Source: Senimuribacter sp049852125
GTDB lineage: Bacteria; Bacillota; Clostridia; Peptostreptococcales; Anaerovoracaceae
Direction: 5' to 3'
Assembly (NCBI RefSeq): GCF_049852125.1
Contig: NZ_CP187532.1
Coordinates: 868,001-932,000, forward strand
Length of the DNA stretch: 64,000 nucleotides
Shown one piece after another: positions 1-8,791 of the stretch (position 1 is the stretch's first letter; every line of letters begins with the position of its first letter). The position numbers and the translations under genes were made by a program. Below the pieces are notes generated by a model, which was not told the DNA's origin, searched no databases, and was given only the letters and a program-made list of their open reading frames with translations.

Positions 1-871
1 CGGCGAAGCCTATGGATATGGTGGCGACAGTCATCGGTTTTTCTGTGATGAAAGCCCGGCCGTAGCCCACGCTTTCACCTGGCACGATGTCGTGAACATT
101 GGTAATATACGCGCCGATTTCACAAGGCTCGACCAATCCAATCGGTTCTCTGCCGTCTTCCATAGCCATATGCCCCAGAACAGAGGTACAGGAACGGATG
201 TGTGTAGAAAAATCCTTTGCTTCTGAAAACCATGCGGCGGCAGCTGAGTTGCAGCAGTGAATATAGCGGGGGTCAAAGCCTGCCTCGCGAATTTGCAGAA
301 CACCATCCTGAAAGCGTCGAAACTGTTCTAAGGCAAAACTGTCATAATAATCGGCTGTAGACGTGGCAAAGTGGGAATAAACTCCTATAATTTCTAAATT
401 GCCTAAATATTTTACCAAATCGATAAGCTCTTTCAGCGGTTTGCCTGGTTGTATGCCCAGACGGTTCATACCGGTTTCTATTTTAATATGCACCTTGGCG
501 GATTTTCCTGCTTCAGTTGCCAGCTTGCTTAACCTGTGGGCAGTTACAGCATCAAAGAGAGGACACTGCAGGTTATATGCAGTAATAGCGGGCAGCAGAT
601 GCTGCGGAATACCTCCAATGACCACGATATCCGCGTCGATGCCGGCGCGGCGAAGCGATACGGCTTCGTAGACTGCCGCGTTGGCCAGAATTTTTGCGCC
701 ACAATGCTCTGCGTATAGCTTTGCCATAGGAACAAGACCGTAGCCGTAGCAGTTGCCTTTTAAAACGGGAATGATATCAGTGTTTGGACCGATATAATCC
801 TGCACCCTTTTGTAATTGCGTATGACTTCGTTCATATCTACTTTAAAATATGCATTACAATAGTTTTCCAT
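1..871 (-). CDS. alr: alanine racemase, partial (C-terminus beyond the window edge)
   Basis: The minus strand reads open from ATG at 871 to position 1 without a stop. The product resembles alanine racemase, a PLP enzyme of fold type III that interconverts L- and D-alanine. The PLP lysine lies in VLKGNCYGYG near residue 40, an unusual form of the common KANAYGHG. The segment HIKIETGMNRLGI and the later ESVGYGRAF, which carries the catalytic tyrosine of the second domain, also fit. About 290 codons are present and the end is missing. A GGGAG ribosome site lies about 10 bases upstream. It is the third gene of a minus-strand run after the orr-like racemase and a UroD-like protein. That company hints at a catabolic rather than a cell-wall role, which is inference. 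Confidence 0.85.
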   Translation of the reverse strand, partial: MENYCNAYFKVDMNEVIRNYKRVQDYIGPNTDIIPVLKGNCYGYGLVPMAKLYAEHCGAKILANAAVYEAVSLRRAGIDADIVVIGGIPQHLLPAITAYNLQCPLFDAVTAHRLSKLATEAGKSAKVHIKIETGMNRLGIQPGKPLKELIDLVKYLGNLEIIGVYSHFATSTADYYDSFALEQFRRFQDGVLQIREAGFDPRYIHCCNSAAAAWFSEAKDFSTHIRSCTSVLGHMAMEDGREPIGLVEPCEIGAYITNVHDIVPGESVGYGRAFITEKPMTVATISIGFA

Positions 872-897
872 TTTGAATGTCTCCCGGTTATATAACA

Positions 898-923
898 GGG
901 AGTTGCCCATACGGACAACTCCC
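898..923 (-). other. hairpin between UroD-like gene and alr
   Basis: The inverted repeat GGGAGTTG / CAACTCCC (8 bp, 10-nt loop) lies in the short gap between the two minus-strand genes. No T-run follows on either strand, so it is not a standard terminator. It may be an mRNA-processing or stability element. Confidence 0.4.
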
Positions 924-932
924 CTTCATCAT

Positions 933-1772
933 TTAAATCAGATCTAAATAGTTGATACAGTTTACTGTAAGGGCGGTATCCTTGCGGCATCGTTGCCCCA
1001 GAATCCGTACCTTGCCGCAGGCTGCCAGACAGGCAGCGTCATAGGACGTCGGTTCATTTAATGCTAACTTCTTCCACTGCGCCTTTTGGCAGCCTGCCAA
1101 AAGGAAAGACGTTTTCGGACACAGGTGAAAAACACAGTCAGAGGGCAGCTTTGAACCAGCCAGCCGGAGAAACGGAACAGTAAAATCTTCCGTTATCTGA
1201 CGGGCATATTTTGGCCCTAGAATATCCAAACTGCCGGGTGAATCGGTGTAATAAATGATTCTTGCGCCTGCTTGATACACGGCCATAGCCAGCTCCGCCA
1301 GATCTTCCGCGGTACGATTGAAGAAGGCAGCCATAATATCAGCGTTTTTTCGCCAGCCCATGAGTACCATCATGATATCCGCCAGTCCATTAAGAATAGT
1401 CACCGGTCCGTGAAGCTCCATGGTAGCGTTTCCACCGTTGGAATTGATCAGCGCAATCGCTTTTACGGTTTCCGCTAGCCGCCCCTTTGTAACGTCCAGA
1501 TGAGGCAAGTCAGCCAGCTGGTCCAAAGACGTTATTACATCTCTGTCCTTGCGCGGTCCAAGAGACGAATCGTCTAGCTTAATTTGCGCGCCCAAATTTT
1601 CCGCCTCCAACACGGGATCAAAGGGGAGAACTGCGTGATTGCCTGCCAGCTTTGCAATTTGCTCTGCTGAGCAAAGGGCGTCGGGCAGACGTAATCCCTT
1701 CGATTCGGCGTCTTCTTTAGAAAGGCCGTTGTACGCGGCATATCTGCATTTGTAATCAATCAGCTTTGCCAT
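933..1772 (-). CDS. uroporphyrinogen decarboxylase (UroD)-family methyltransferase-like protein
   Basis: This 279-residue protein has the look of the UroD/MtaA/CmuA superfamily of cobamide or tetrapyrrole enzymes. It has ATMELHGPVTIL near residue 115, a TIM-barrel pattern, and a late FHLCPKTSF with a downstream Cys, which resembles the HxC zinc site of methylcobamide methyltransferases. It is shorter than most MtaA/MtbA proteins (about 340 residues). It sits 11 bases after the orr-like racemase and ahead of alr on the same strand, so the three are probably co-transcribed. True UroD in heme synthesis is unlikely because no heme genes are nearby. A role in corrinoid methyl transfer is inferred from the family only. 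The substrate is unknown. Confidence 0.65.
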   Translation of the reverse strand: MAKLIDYKCRYAAYNGLSKEDAESKGLRLPDALCSAEQIAKLAGNHAVLPFDPVLEAENLGAQIKLDDSSLGPRKDRDVITSLDQLADLPHLDVTKGRLAETVKAIALINSNGGNATMELHGPVTILNGLADIMMVLMGWRKNADIMAAFFNRTAEDLAELAMAVYQAGARIIYYTDSPGSLDILGPKYARQITEDFTVPFLRLAGSKLPSDCVFHLCPKTSFLLAGCQKAQWKKLALNEPTSYDAACLAACGKVRILGQRCRKDTALTVNCINYLDLI

Positions 1773-1783
1773 AGCAGTTTCCT

Positions 1784-2875
1784 CTATACGAAGACGATTT
1801 GTACGTTGCGGCAGTTGGTCAGATAAACGATGGAAGCGTAGTTGATACCAAATTCTACAATATCGCCAGGCTTCAGCTCACGTTTTGCGTCTTCAATATC
1901 CAGAATTGTGTGATCGGAAGAAGCGCCGATTACTTCTATTCCTTCATCTTTCGGGAAGATTTCGTCAATGCTGCCGTAATCCACTTTTCCGATTCCCAGG
2001 AGAGCTCTTTTTCTGATACCTCTGTCTACATATTCAGGCGTGTGACCAAAAGCATCGATGGAAATCTTTCCTACAGGGTGAGAAGGTTTGTCCTTTACTT
2101 CGATGACTTCCGCTTTTAATGTATAAACATCCTGATGCATCCAACTCATATCGTAGCCGTAGAATACGTCCAAATCTCTCGCCAGAAGAATGCCTTCGCC
2201 TACTCTCAGCAGATTGACACGCTTTGGCATATCCTTATTGATGATTCTTGGCAGAGAGGTGGTTGCGCCGCCGGAAATGTATTCCAGTGTTCTGCCAATC
2301 TTTGCTTCGATTCTTTCGGCAATGGCAACCAATTCATCCAGTTTATCCGCTGTTGCTTCAATACTTCCGTAACAGCCGAGGTTTGTACCGACGCCGGCCA
2401 ATTCCAAATTGGACAATTCATTTTCTACTGTAACAGCCACGTCTACCATTTCATCCTTGTCCCAGAAACCTTCGCGAAGATCTCCTAAGTCCGCCATGAG
2501 GATAACTTTATGCGTTTTGCCTTGCTTTGCCGCTTCCTCGTTAAGCGCGCGAAGCACAGTGATTTCACTGTTCAGACTCACATCGCATAATCTGACAACC
2601 TCGGAAAGCTCGCTCATCATCGGAACGCGGAGCAGCAGATAAGGAAGATCAATGCCGTATTCTTTCGCGTCTTCAATTTGCTCCAGACGGGAAGATGCGA
2701 TCAGCTTTACGCCGCCTTCTGCGAACATCCTTGCGCATTCAGGAATGCCGGTGGTTCCTTTGATTACACCTGCGATATCAATACCAAAATCTGCGCATTT
2801 GTTAACGACTGCAGCAACGTTTTCCTTTAGGTACTGCAGATTGATTTCTACTCTCGGATAGACCTGTTTAACCAT
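1784..2875 (-). CDS. orr: alanine/ornithine racemase family PLP-dependent enzyme
   Basis: This 363-residue fold-type-III PLP enzyme resembles clostridial ornithine racemase (Orr), which makes D-ornithine in oxidative ornithine breakdown, and the YhfX group. The PLP lysine is in AGVIKGTTG near residue 39. MADLGDLREGFW and LNLLRVGEG-like segments are typical of the family. It is the first gene of the minus-strand cluster and is divergent from the MttB-like gene at 3122. None of the other D-ornithine genes (oraS/oraE, ord) is visible in this window, so the substrate could be another amino acid. Confidence is high for the fold and moderate for ornithine. Confidence 0.75.
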   Translation of the reverse strand: MVKQVYPRVEINLQYLKENVAAVVNKCADFGIDIAGVIKGTTGIPECARMFAEGGVKLIASSRLEQIEDAKEYGIDLPYLLLRVPMMSELSEVVRLCDVSLNSEITVLRALNEEAAKQGKTHKVILMADLGDLREGFWDKDEMVDVAVTVENELSNLELAGVGTNLGCYGSIEATADKLDELVAIAERIEAKIGRTLEYISGGATTSLPRIINKDMPKRVNLLRVGEGILLARDLDVFYGYDMSWMHQDVYTLKAEVIEVKDKPSHPVGKISIDAFGHTPEYVDRGIRKRALLGIGKVDYGSIDEIFPKDEGIEVIGASSDHTILDIEDAKRELKPGDIVEFGINYASIVYLTNCRNVQIVFV

Positions 2876-3121
2876 ATTGTTTTCTCCTTTTCAAGACTGA
2901 AATATAGCTATATTTTAACATTATACGGAGATATCGTCTATAAAGAATATACGTGAACTTTGGTAATTTTTTTACAACAGCAGCGGAAAGAAAAAAGCCA
3001 AAGCTTAGGAAAGTTATAAACATTTTACAAAAATAACTGAATTTAAGGCTAAAGTAGGAGTTAACAAATATGGTACGATGCAAGTATGAAAAAAGAGTTA
3101 AAGAGAGGCTAAGGTGAAAGA
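2876..3121. promoter_or_regulatory. divergent intergenic region between racemase cluster and mttB-like gene
   Basis: This AT-rich gap of 246 bases must hold promoters for both directions. Near 2905-2918 there is an ATATAGCTATAT-type palindrome close to the minus-strand gene. I could not assign a convincing -35/-10 pair. No ORF or RNA was recognised. Confidence 0.4.
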
Positions 3122-4621
3122 ATGGAGAAATTCAAATTTGATGAAACCCTGCAGCTGAAGATTTTGACGAAATCGCAGGTAGAGAGCATGCATGAAAAAG
3201 CGTTGTATGTTCTGGAGAATCTGGGTATCATTTTTGCCTATGAAGAAGCGTTGGATTTATTGGAGCAGGCCGGATGTGATGTGGACAGAGAAACGCAGAA
3301 GGTAAAATTCCCACGAGAACTGGTGGAAAAATGTATTACCTCCGCACCGTCTACCTTTGACCTGTACGACAGAGAAGGTAATTTCTACTGTACGTTTGGC
3401 GATGGCAAGACCCGTTTTAATCCGGGTAGTAGCGCTAGCAATGTTCTAGAGAGTGACGGAGACACCGTACGGCTTTCTAACGTTAAGGATCTGAAATTGC
3501 TGACCAAGGTAGCGCAGAGTTTGCCGCATATTGATTTCGTGTCTTCTTCTATCGTATGCGAAGAAGCGCCAGGCGAGCTGGGCAGCCAGTATCTGTATTA
3601 CACGGAAATGCAGAATTCCATTAAACCGATTATCGGCGGCGCTACGGATGCGGCAGGCGTTCCAAGAACCTTCAAACTCCTGACTGCTGTTCTTGGAAGC
3701 GAGGAAAATGTACGGAAAAAACCGTATACGATCTTTGATATTTGTGTAACCTCACCGTTGAAATGGTCGCATATCGGTGCAAGAAATATTATCGACTGTG
3801 CTCGGATGGATATTCCGATTAATCTGATTTCCGCGCAGATCGCGGGCGCTACCGGCCCGATTACACTGGCCGGATGTATTTTGAACCATACAGTGGAAAT
3901 TCTGGCAGGACTTGTGCTGGCACAGGTTACGAAGCCGGGACATCCTGTTTCCTATGGCGGCGCGCCTTGTATCTTCAACATGAAGACAATGTACACGCCG
4001 ATGGAAGCGATGGAATGCAGTATGATAACGGCAGCTTATTCTCAGATGGGTCATTACTATGGCCTTCCGGTACACACGTATGCGGCAATGTCCGACGCTA
4101 AGATCGTGGATTATCAGGCAGGCAGTGAAACGGCCAGATCAGGTTTGATGGCTATGATGGCGGGATGCTCCAACGTATCCGGGCCGGGTGGGCTCAACGT
4201 CATCGCGGAGATGAGCATTGAAAAGTTGGTTATCGACAATGATTATATCGGCACACTGAAGCATCTGGAAAAAGGTATCCGTTTCGACGAAACAACGCTG
4301 GCAGCAGATCTGCTTCTGGAGGTCGGGTCCGGCGGAAACTTCATGACGCAGAAGCATACGCTGAAGAACTATAAGAAGGAGCATAATTACAGCAATATCA
4401 CAATGAATTATCAGGAAAGAGCTGCTTGGGCAAAGGAAGGTAAGCCGACTATCATGGATAAGGCCAGAGCTTATGTGGAGGATATCGATAAGCAGACCAT
4501 CTGTCCGCTGTCCGAGGATCAGAGAAAAACTTTGGATGCGGCGTTTATTGAAGTATGCGCTGACGCCGGACTTTCCGAGGATGTCGCGAAAGATCTGATC
4601 AAAAAGTATGATGAAGCGTAA
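3122..4621 (+). CDS. trimethylamine methyltransferase (MttB) family protein without pyrrolysine
   Basis: This 499-residue TIM-barrel protein is homologous along its length to the Pyl-containing MttB encoded at 8792. Where MttB has Pyl324 after GHYYGIPTNVGGT, this protein has Met323 after GHYYGLPVHTYAA. It therefore belongs to the large non-Pyl MttB group (MtgB, MtpB, MtcB, MtyB), whose known members demethylate quaternary amines such as glycine betaine, proline betaine, carnitine or gamma-butyrobetaine and methylate a corrinoid protein. No corrinoid protein gene adjoins it; MttC at 8093 or the protein at 12064 could serve. It is followed by an NhaC-type transporter. The substrate cannot be read from sequence. 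The start is ATG after a weak AAGG site. Confidence 0.88.
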   Translation: MEKFKFDETLQLKILTKSQVESMHEKALYVLENLGIIFAYEEALDLLEQAGCDVDRETQKVKFPRELVEKCITSAPSTFDLYDREGNFYCTFGDGKTRFNPGSSASNVLESDGDTVRLSNVKDLKLLTKVAQSLPHIDFVSSSIVCEEAPGELGSQYLYYTEMQNSIKPIIGGATDAAGVPRTFKLLTAVLGSEENVRKKPYTIFDICVTSPLKWSHIGARNIIDCARMDIPINLISAQIAGATGPITLAGCILNHTVEILAGLVLAQVTKPGHPVSYGGAPCIFNMKTMYTPMEAMECSMITAAYSQMGHYYGLPVHTYAAMSDAKIVDYQAGSETARSGLMAMMAGCSNVSGPGGLNVIAEMSIEKLVIDNDYIGTLKHLEKGIRFDETTLAADLLLEVGSGGNFMTQKHTLKNYKKEHNYSNITMNYQERAAWAKEGKPTIMDKARAYVEDIDKQTICPLSEDQRKTLDAAFIEVCADAGLSEDVAKDLIKKYDEA

Positions 4622-4672
4622 ACACGCTTTGTTATAGAGAAATTATTTCTAAAATATTTAAAGAAAGGAAAA

Positions 4673-4706
4673 TGTACAAATAATTCCCCTATCTTTTATT
4701 TGTACA
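4673..4706 (+). promoter_or_regulatory. hairpin just upstream of the nhaC ribosome site
   Basis: A perfect 11-bp inverted repeat, TGTACAAATAA / TTATTTGTACA with a 12-nt loop, abuts the AAGGA ribosome site (4706-4710) of the gene at 4717. No U-run follows, so it is more likely a translational control or processing stem than a terminator. Confidence 0.5.
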
Positions 4707-4716
4707 AGGAAACATT

Positions 4717-6180
4717 ATGGGTAAACGAGTTCCTATGTGGCAGGTATTGATCTGCGTCGCATTCACGTTGGGTGTTATCTGTTACTCCATCTTCTTCTCC
4801 TATGGTGAAGCGCATATGCCGTTGATTCTGGCTGCAGCTTTGGTATCCATCGTCGGCGCGCTTAACGGCTGGAAGTGGAGTGTAATGGAAAAGGGCATGA
4901 TTCAGGGTATCAGCCGCTCCATGCAGGCGAATCTGATTCTCCTGACTGTTGGTATGTTGGTTTCTACCTGGAAAGCGGGAGGGATTATTCCGTCCATGAT
5001 TTATTACGGATTGAATATTATTAATCCGGCGATCTTTCTGGTAACAGCAGCGCTGCTGTGTACTTTGATTTCTCTGGTAATCGGATCTTCTTACACCACG
5101 GCAGGCACCATCGGTGTTGCTATGATTGGTATTTCCATCGGCCTGGGCATCAATCCGGCGCTGACTGCAGGCGCGGTAGTAGCTGGTTCCTATACAGGTG
5201 ACAAAATGTCTCCGATGTCCGATACTACTAATATGGCGCCTGGCGTATCCGGAGCCAACATTTTCGATCATATCAAACACATGGTATGGACGGTAACGCC
5301 GTCTTATGTGATTGCAATGATTCTTTGGTTTATTCTGGGCAGAGGCAGTGCACCAAGCGGCGACGTGCAGATGGAAATGAAGGACATTCTGCAGGATGCC
5401 ATTCAGAACGAATTTGTTGTCAGTCCTTGGCTAATGTTGCCGGTATTGGTTCTGCTGGCTGCAGTTATTCTTAAGATTCCTGCACTTCCAGCCATGTTCG
5501 GCGCAGTCATCATTGGACTGCTGTGTATGGGTCTGGTACAGGGCATTGCGTTTGAAGATTTCTTCAAAATTATGCATTACGGATATGAATCTACCAGTTC
5601 AGATATACCGCTCTCTGGCGATTATACGGTTGCCAGTGTAGTTGGAGGCGGTGGATTTGACGGCATGCTGTGGACTGTATCCATCGTACTTTGCTCTATG
5701 TCTTTTGCAGGCGTGTTGGAAATTACCGGTATGCTGGGACAGCTGGTAGAAAAGGTTATGAAGGTTGCGAAGACAAACGGTTTGTTGGTTATGTGCACAA
5801 TTTTAACCTGTCTGTTTATCAATATTCTGTGTGCGGACCAGTATCTGGCTATCATTCTGCCGGGTAGAATGTACAAGAATGCATATGAAGACAGAAAACT
5901 GAAGGCAAAGAATCTGTCCAGATGTTTGGAGGATTCTGGTACACTGACTTCACCGCTGATTCCTTGGAATGTATGCGGCGCCACGATGTATGGTTTCCTG
6001 GGACAGCCAACCACAGCATATGCTCCGTATGCCTTTGTAAACTGGATTTGTCCGATTATTTCCATTATCTATGGCTTCACCGGATTCACCATCGAAAAGA
6101 TGACGGATGAAGAATATGAAAAAGTAATGGAAGCAAGAAGGGCAGAGGAAGAAGCTACGAGAAGAGAGCTAGAAGGTTAA
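4717..6180 (+). CDS. NhaC-family Na+/H+ antiporter-like transporter
   Basis: This 487-residue membrane protein has about 11-12 hydrophobic segments. It carries the NhaC-type loop GAVVAGSYTGDKMSPMSDTTN near residues 148-168 and the second-half SGTLTSPLIPWNVCG region. Family members exchange Na+ or Li+ for H+, and some NhaC proteins exchange organic substrates such as malate/lactate or arginine/ornithine. Its place 95 bases behind a betaine-type MttB paralog makes substrate uptake or Na+-coupled exchange possible, which is inference. The charged C-terminal tail after residue 455 is cytoplasmic in style. Confidence 0.82.
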   Translation: MGKRVPMWQVLICVAFTLGVICYSIFFSYGEAHMPLILAAALVSIVGALNGWKWSVMEKGMIQGISRSMQANLILLTVGMLVSTWKAGGIIPSMIYYGLNIINPAIFLVTAALLCTLISLVIGSSYTTAGTIGVAMIGISIGLGINPALTAGAVVAGSYTGDKMSPMSDTTNMAPGVSGANIFDHIKHMVWTVTPSYVIAMILWFILGRGSAPSGDVQMEMKDILQDAIQNEFVVSPWLMLPVLVLLAAVILKIPALPAMFGAVIIGLLCMGLVQGIAFEDFFKIMHYGYESTSSDIPLSGDYTVASVVGGGGFDGMLWTVSIVLCSMSFAGVLEITGMLGQLVEKVMKVAKTNGLLVMCTILTCLFINILCADQYLAIILPGRMYKNAYEDRKLKAKNLSRCLEDSGTLTSPLIPWNVCGATMYGFLGQPTTAYAPYAFVNWICPIISIIYGFTGFTIEKMTDEEYEKVMEARRAEEEATRRELEG

Positions 6181-6206
6181 TAAAAAAATGTATCTTCTTT
6201 AAAAAA

Positions 6207-6284
6207 CGGAACTGTCTCGAAAGAGGCAGTTCCGTTAGACTGCAGACAAAGGTCTAAATCTCTAAACAGAGATTTAGGCTTTTT
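6207..6284. terminator. two consecutive hairpins, second with U-run
   Basis: The first hairpin is CGGAACTGTCTC-GAAA-GAGGCAGTTCCG (6207-6234, 12 bp with one G-U pair). The second is CTAAATCTCT-AAAC-AGAGATTTAG (6254-6277) followed by GCTTTTT. The second is a good intrinsic terminator for the nhaC-like gene. The first may add stability. Confidence 0.75.
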
Positions 6285-6492
6285 CTATGGTGGTGTAATC
6301 TAAGCTTTTCAAAGGTTTGCGATATAGATACAAGAATCTGAGGGATACAGAAGAACGTTTCAAAGCTTGTGTAAACATAAAAAACTAATGTAAGACAGAT
6401 AGAATTAACGATAGGGGCGCCGCCGCCCTAACGGTCATTTTACGTTAATGCGACACCCCCCCTTTTTTTTTTGAACCGGCAGTCGTATAGGT
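6285..6492. other. non-coding gap between convergent genes
   Basis: No gene was recognised. It holds a GC-rich patch (GGGGCGCCGCCGCCC near 6414-6428) and a C7T10 homopolymer tract at 6456-6472, which is prone to slippage and to sequencing error. Confidence 0.4.
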
Positions 6493-7785
6493 TCAATTTT
6501 CCTTTTCCTTGACGGCGTTGGCGGCTCGGTAAGCCTTCGGCGTCATATCCTTAGCCTTTTTGAAGACCTTTGTAAAATAACTCTGATCTTCAAATCCAGT
6601 TGACAGAGAAATATCGATAATGCTCAAGTTGGTTTCTGTCAGCAATCGACAGGCGTGATCTACTTTCAACGCGTTGAGATAATCTGTGAAAGTGACGCCC
6701 ATCTCCTGTTTAAACAGTGTGGAGAAATAAGATGCGTTGACATGCAGATTGGTTTCAATATCTTTCAGCGATATTTTTTCCTTAAAGTTTTTATTGATGA
6801 ACTGCAGCGCTTTGATAACAATTTGGGAACGTCCCTTATAAATAGAAGTTAGCATGTTCCGCGCGATCAATTCGATCAGTGATTCGCAGACTTCAGTTAG
6901 TGCGGTGAAGCTATCTGTTTCACTGATTCGGCTTATAATATCTAAGTCAGTATCTATAGTCTGATTCAGATTGCTGTCGCTTTCACTGGCGGTTTTCACA
7001 ATGATGGCAAAGAGCCAGAGCGCCTTAATTTTAATTCCTTCCAGATTTCCGGTTTCCAGAATAGAAAATTTGTTCAGCATTTTGCGTACGATCTCTTTGG
7101 ATTGCTCCACATGACCGTCGCTGACGTTGTCAATCAATTCCTTCTCTAAATCGTAAGGATATTCCATGGAGGCGTGTTCTTTTTTGTAATTCTGGATATT
7201 TAAATTGATTTGATTTTGCTCACTGTATTGGTTTCGCAGAAGGCTGTAATCGTTTGCGCCGGAAACGGAGGTGACGACACAGTTATAAAACAGCAAAGCT
7301 AGCTGAGACACCTGATTAGGCTGATAGACCTTCATTTTACCGGCAAACATCTTTGCCATGGAAAGAGATACGTCGTTTAAATTGTTTAAGGATGAAAAGC
7401 TACGCGTGGTACTGGCTCGCAGTTCTCCCATTACAATAGGACCGACGATGAAATAGCCTGCAAAGACCTCATTGATGATGAGGGAAACGGCGATGTTGGC
7501 CAGACCAGCTTTACATAAGAAAATGTATGGCTCACCCAGACGAGAAGCGAATTGGCCGGCTGAGGACAGGTTACGGCGGCACATGCTTTCACAGTCAGTA
7601 TATACCCTGAAAATATTACAGATTTTATCGTCTTTTTTAAATTCCTGAATCAGCTCGTTTTTTCCGTTGAAATAAGTTACAGGTATGCCAGTGGTTTCGG
7701 AAAACGCATCAATAGAAGCAGTCAGATAATCTGAAAGCTTTGCTGTCGACGGCGTGTCCAAATTTGGAATAACAAAGTTTTTCAT
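6493..7785 (-). CDS. PocR-domain AraC-family transcriptional regulator
   Basis: This 430-residue protein has an N-terminal PocR sensory domain at about residues 20-180, with a Cys-rich stretch (ICNIFRVYTDCESMCRR) and a YIFLCKAGLANIAVS segment. A linker follows, and then a C-terminal AraC/XylS double helix-turn-helix at about 325-425 (SLKDIETNLHVNASYFSTLF; ISLSTGFEDQSYFTKVFKK). PocR domains sense small ligands such as 1,2-propanediol in PocR itself, and many lie next to cobamide-dependent methyltransferase genes. It is divergent from mttC-mttB-mtbB, so it probably activates them in response to a methylated amine. A 26-bp near-identical direct repeat (7831 and 7990) in the shared upstream region is a candidate binding site. 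Confidence 0.85.
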   Translation of the reverse strand: MKNFVIPNLDTPSTAKLSDYLTASIDAFSETTGIPVTYFNGKNELIQEFKKDDKICNIFRVYTDCESMCRRNLSSAGQFASRLGEPYIFLCKAGLANIAVSLIINEVFAGYFIVGPIVMGELRASTTRSFSSLNNLNDVSLSMAKMFAGKMKVYQPNQVSQLALLFYNCVVTSVSGANDYSLLRNQYSEQNQINLNIQNYKKEHASMEYPYDLEKELIDNVSDGHVEQSKEIVRKMLNKFSILETGNLEGIKIKALWLFAIIVKTASESDSNLNQTIDTDLDIISRISETDSFTALTEVCESLIELIARNMLTSIYKGRSQIVIKALQFINKNFKEKISLKDIETNLHVNASYFSTLFKQEMGVTFTDYLNALKVDHACRLLTETNLSIIDISLSTGFEDQSYFTKVFKKAKDMTPKAYRAANAVKEKEN

Positions 7786-7830
7786 AGAAGACCTTCTCCC
7801 TCGTAAGCTGAATGGTGATATAAAAATTGT

Positions 7831-8042
7831 ACTATTTTTTATAAAAAAATCTATATTGCATTATAACATGAAGATAATAAAATTACAATAGCGGGAATCC
7901 CAAATCCATATGGAAAGGATTTTCAATCGTAATATGCGTTAAAAAACACTGATTTTTGAATATAGAATAAAAAAGCGGCAAAAAATATTACTACTTTTTC
8001 TAAAAAGGTCTATATATCTATTTGACCGTGATACGGTACAAT
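7831..8042 (+). promoter_or_regulatory. divergent control region with paired direct repeat and palindrome
   Basis: Two copies of a 26-bp element, matching at 22 of 26 positions, start at 7831 and 7990 on the same strand. Both begin ACTA(T/C)TTTTT and end TCTATAT. One lies beside the regulator start and the other beside the mttC promoter. ACCGT-GAT-ACGGT (8025-8037) overlaps a possible -10 (TACAAT, 8037-8042). No good -35 sits at the normal distance, which suits an activator-dependent promoter. The rest of the 307-base gap shows no gene. Confidence 0.55.
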
Positions 8043-8092
8043 AATCTTACGAATGAAAAGTCTATTCAAATGAAACTCGGAGGTAAATATTT

Positions 8093-8740
8093 ATGAGTAA
8101 AGAAGCAATCATGGAAAAAGCAAAGCAGTCAATCGTAGAGGCTGACGAGGATATCGCTATGGAAGCTTTGGCCGAAGCTGAAGCTGAAGGCGTAGATCTG
8201 GTTGAATTACTGAGCGACGGTTATTCCGCAGGTATGAAAGAATTAGGCGACCTGTTTGGAATGGGAGAAATTTTCCTGCCAGAACTGATCTTTGCTACAG
8301 AAGTTATGAAGACTGTATCTGCTGAAATCGAAGGCAAAATGGATATGTCCGAAGTAAAATCTGCTGGTACTTTAGTAATCGGTACTGTAGAAGGCGACGT
8401 ACACGACATCGGTAAAGGTATCGTTGCATCCCTGGTTAAGACCAACGGTGTAGAAGTTATCGACCTGGGAAGAGAAGTACCTGCACAGAACTTCGTTGAC
8501 GCTGCAATCGAGCACAACGCTGAATTCGTAGGAAGTTCCGCTCTGCTGACTACTACTATGACTGTTCAGAAGGACATCGAAGATGCACTGAAAGAAGCTG
8601 GCATCAGAGATAAAGTTAAGACTATGGTAGGCGGCGCGCCTGTAACCAATCGTTGGGCGGAAAAAATCGGTGCTGACGCTTACTGCGAAGACGCTTCCGA
8701 TACAGTAAACTTCATCATGGACTGGATTGCAAAACTGTAA
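8093..8740 (+). CDS. mttC: trimethylamine corrinoid protein
   Basis: This 215-residue cobamide-binding methyl carrier has an N-terminal helical cap at about residues 1-85. The Rossmann-like B12 domain follows, with the signature GDVHDIGKGIV; His104 is the lower axial cobalt ligand. Later GSSALLTTTM and GGAPVTNRWAEKIGAD segments also fit. It would accept the methyl group from trimethylamine through MttB. It lies 51 bases ahead of mttB and shares its operon. Assignment to trimethylamine rather than another amine rests on adjacency to mttB. The start ATG follows a CGGAGGT site. Confidence 0.9.
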   Translation: MSKEAIMEKAKQSIVEADEDIAMEALAEAEAEGVDLVELLSDGYSAGMKELGDLFGMGEIFLPELIFATEVMKTVSAEIEGKMDMSEVKSAGTLVIGTVEGDVHDIGKGIVASLVKTNGVEVIDLGREVPAQNFVDAAIEHNAEFVGSSALLTTTMTVQKDIEDALKEAGIRDKVKTMVGGAPVTNRWAEKIGADAYCEDASDTVNFIMDWIAKL

Positions 8741-8791
8741 GCCGGACAACCGTAATTGATAGCAACTGAATAAATATTGGAGGTAAGTGAG

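Noticed and set aside
6456..6472. C7T10 tract as a terminator
   Set aside because: No stem precedes it on the plus strand; it may be a slippage or sequencing artefact.
8777..8791. TTG start for mttB at 8777 (and similarly TTG 12748 for the MtbA-like gene)
   Set aside because: Both TTG codons overlap the GGAGG ribosome site of the ATG 15 bases downstream.
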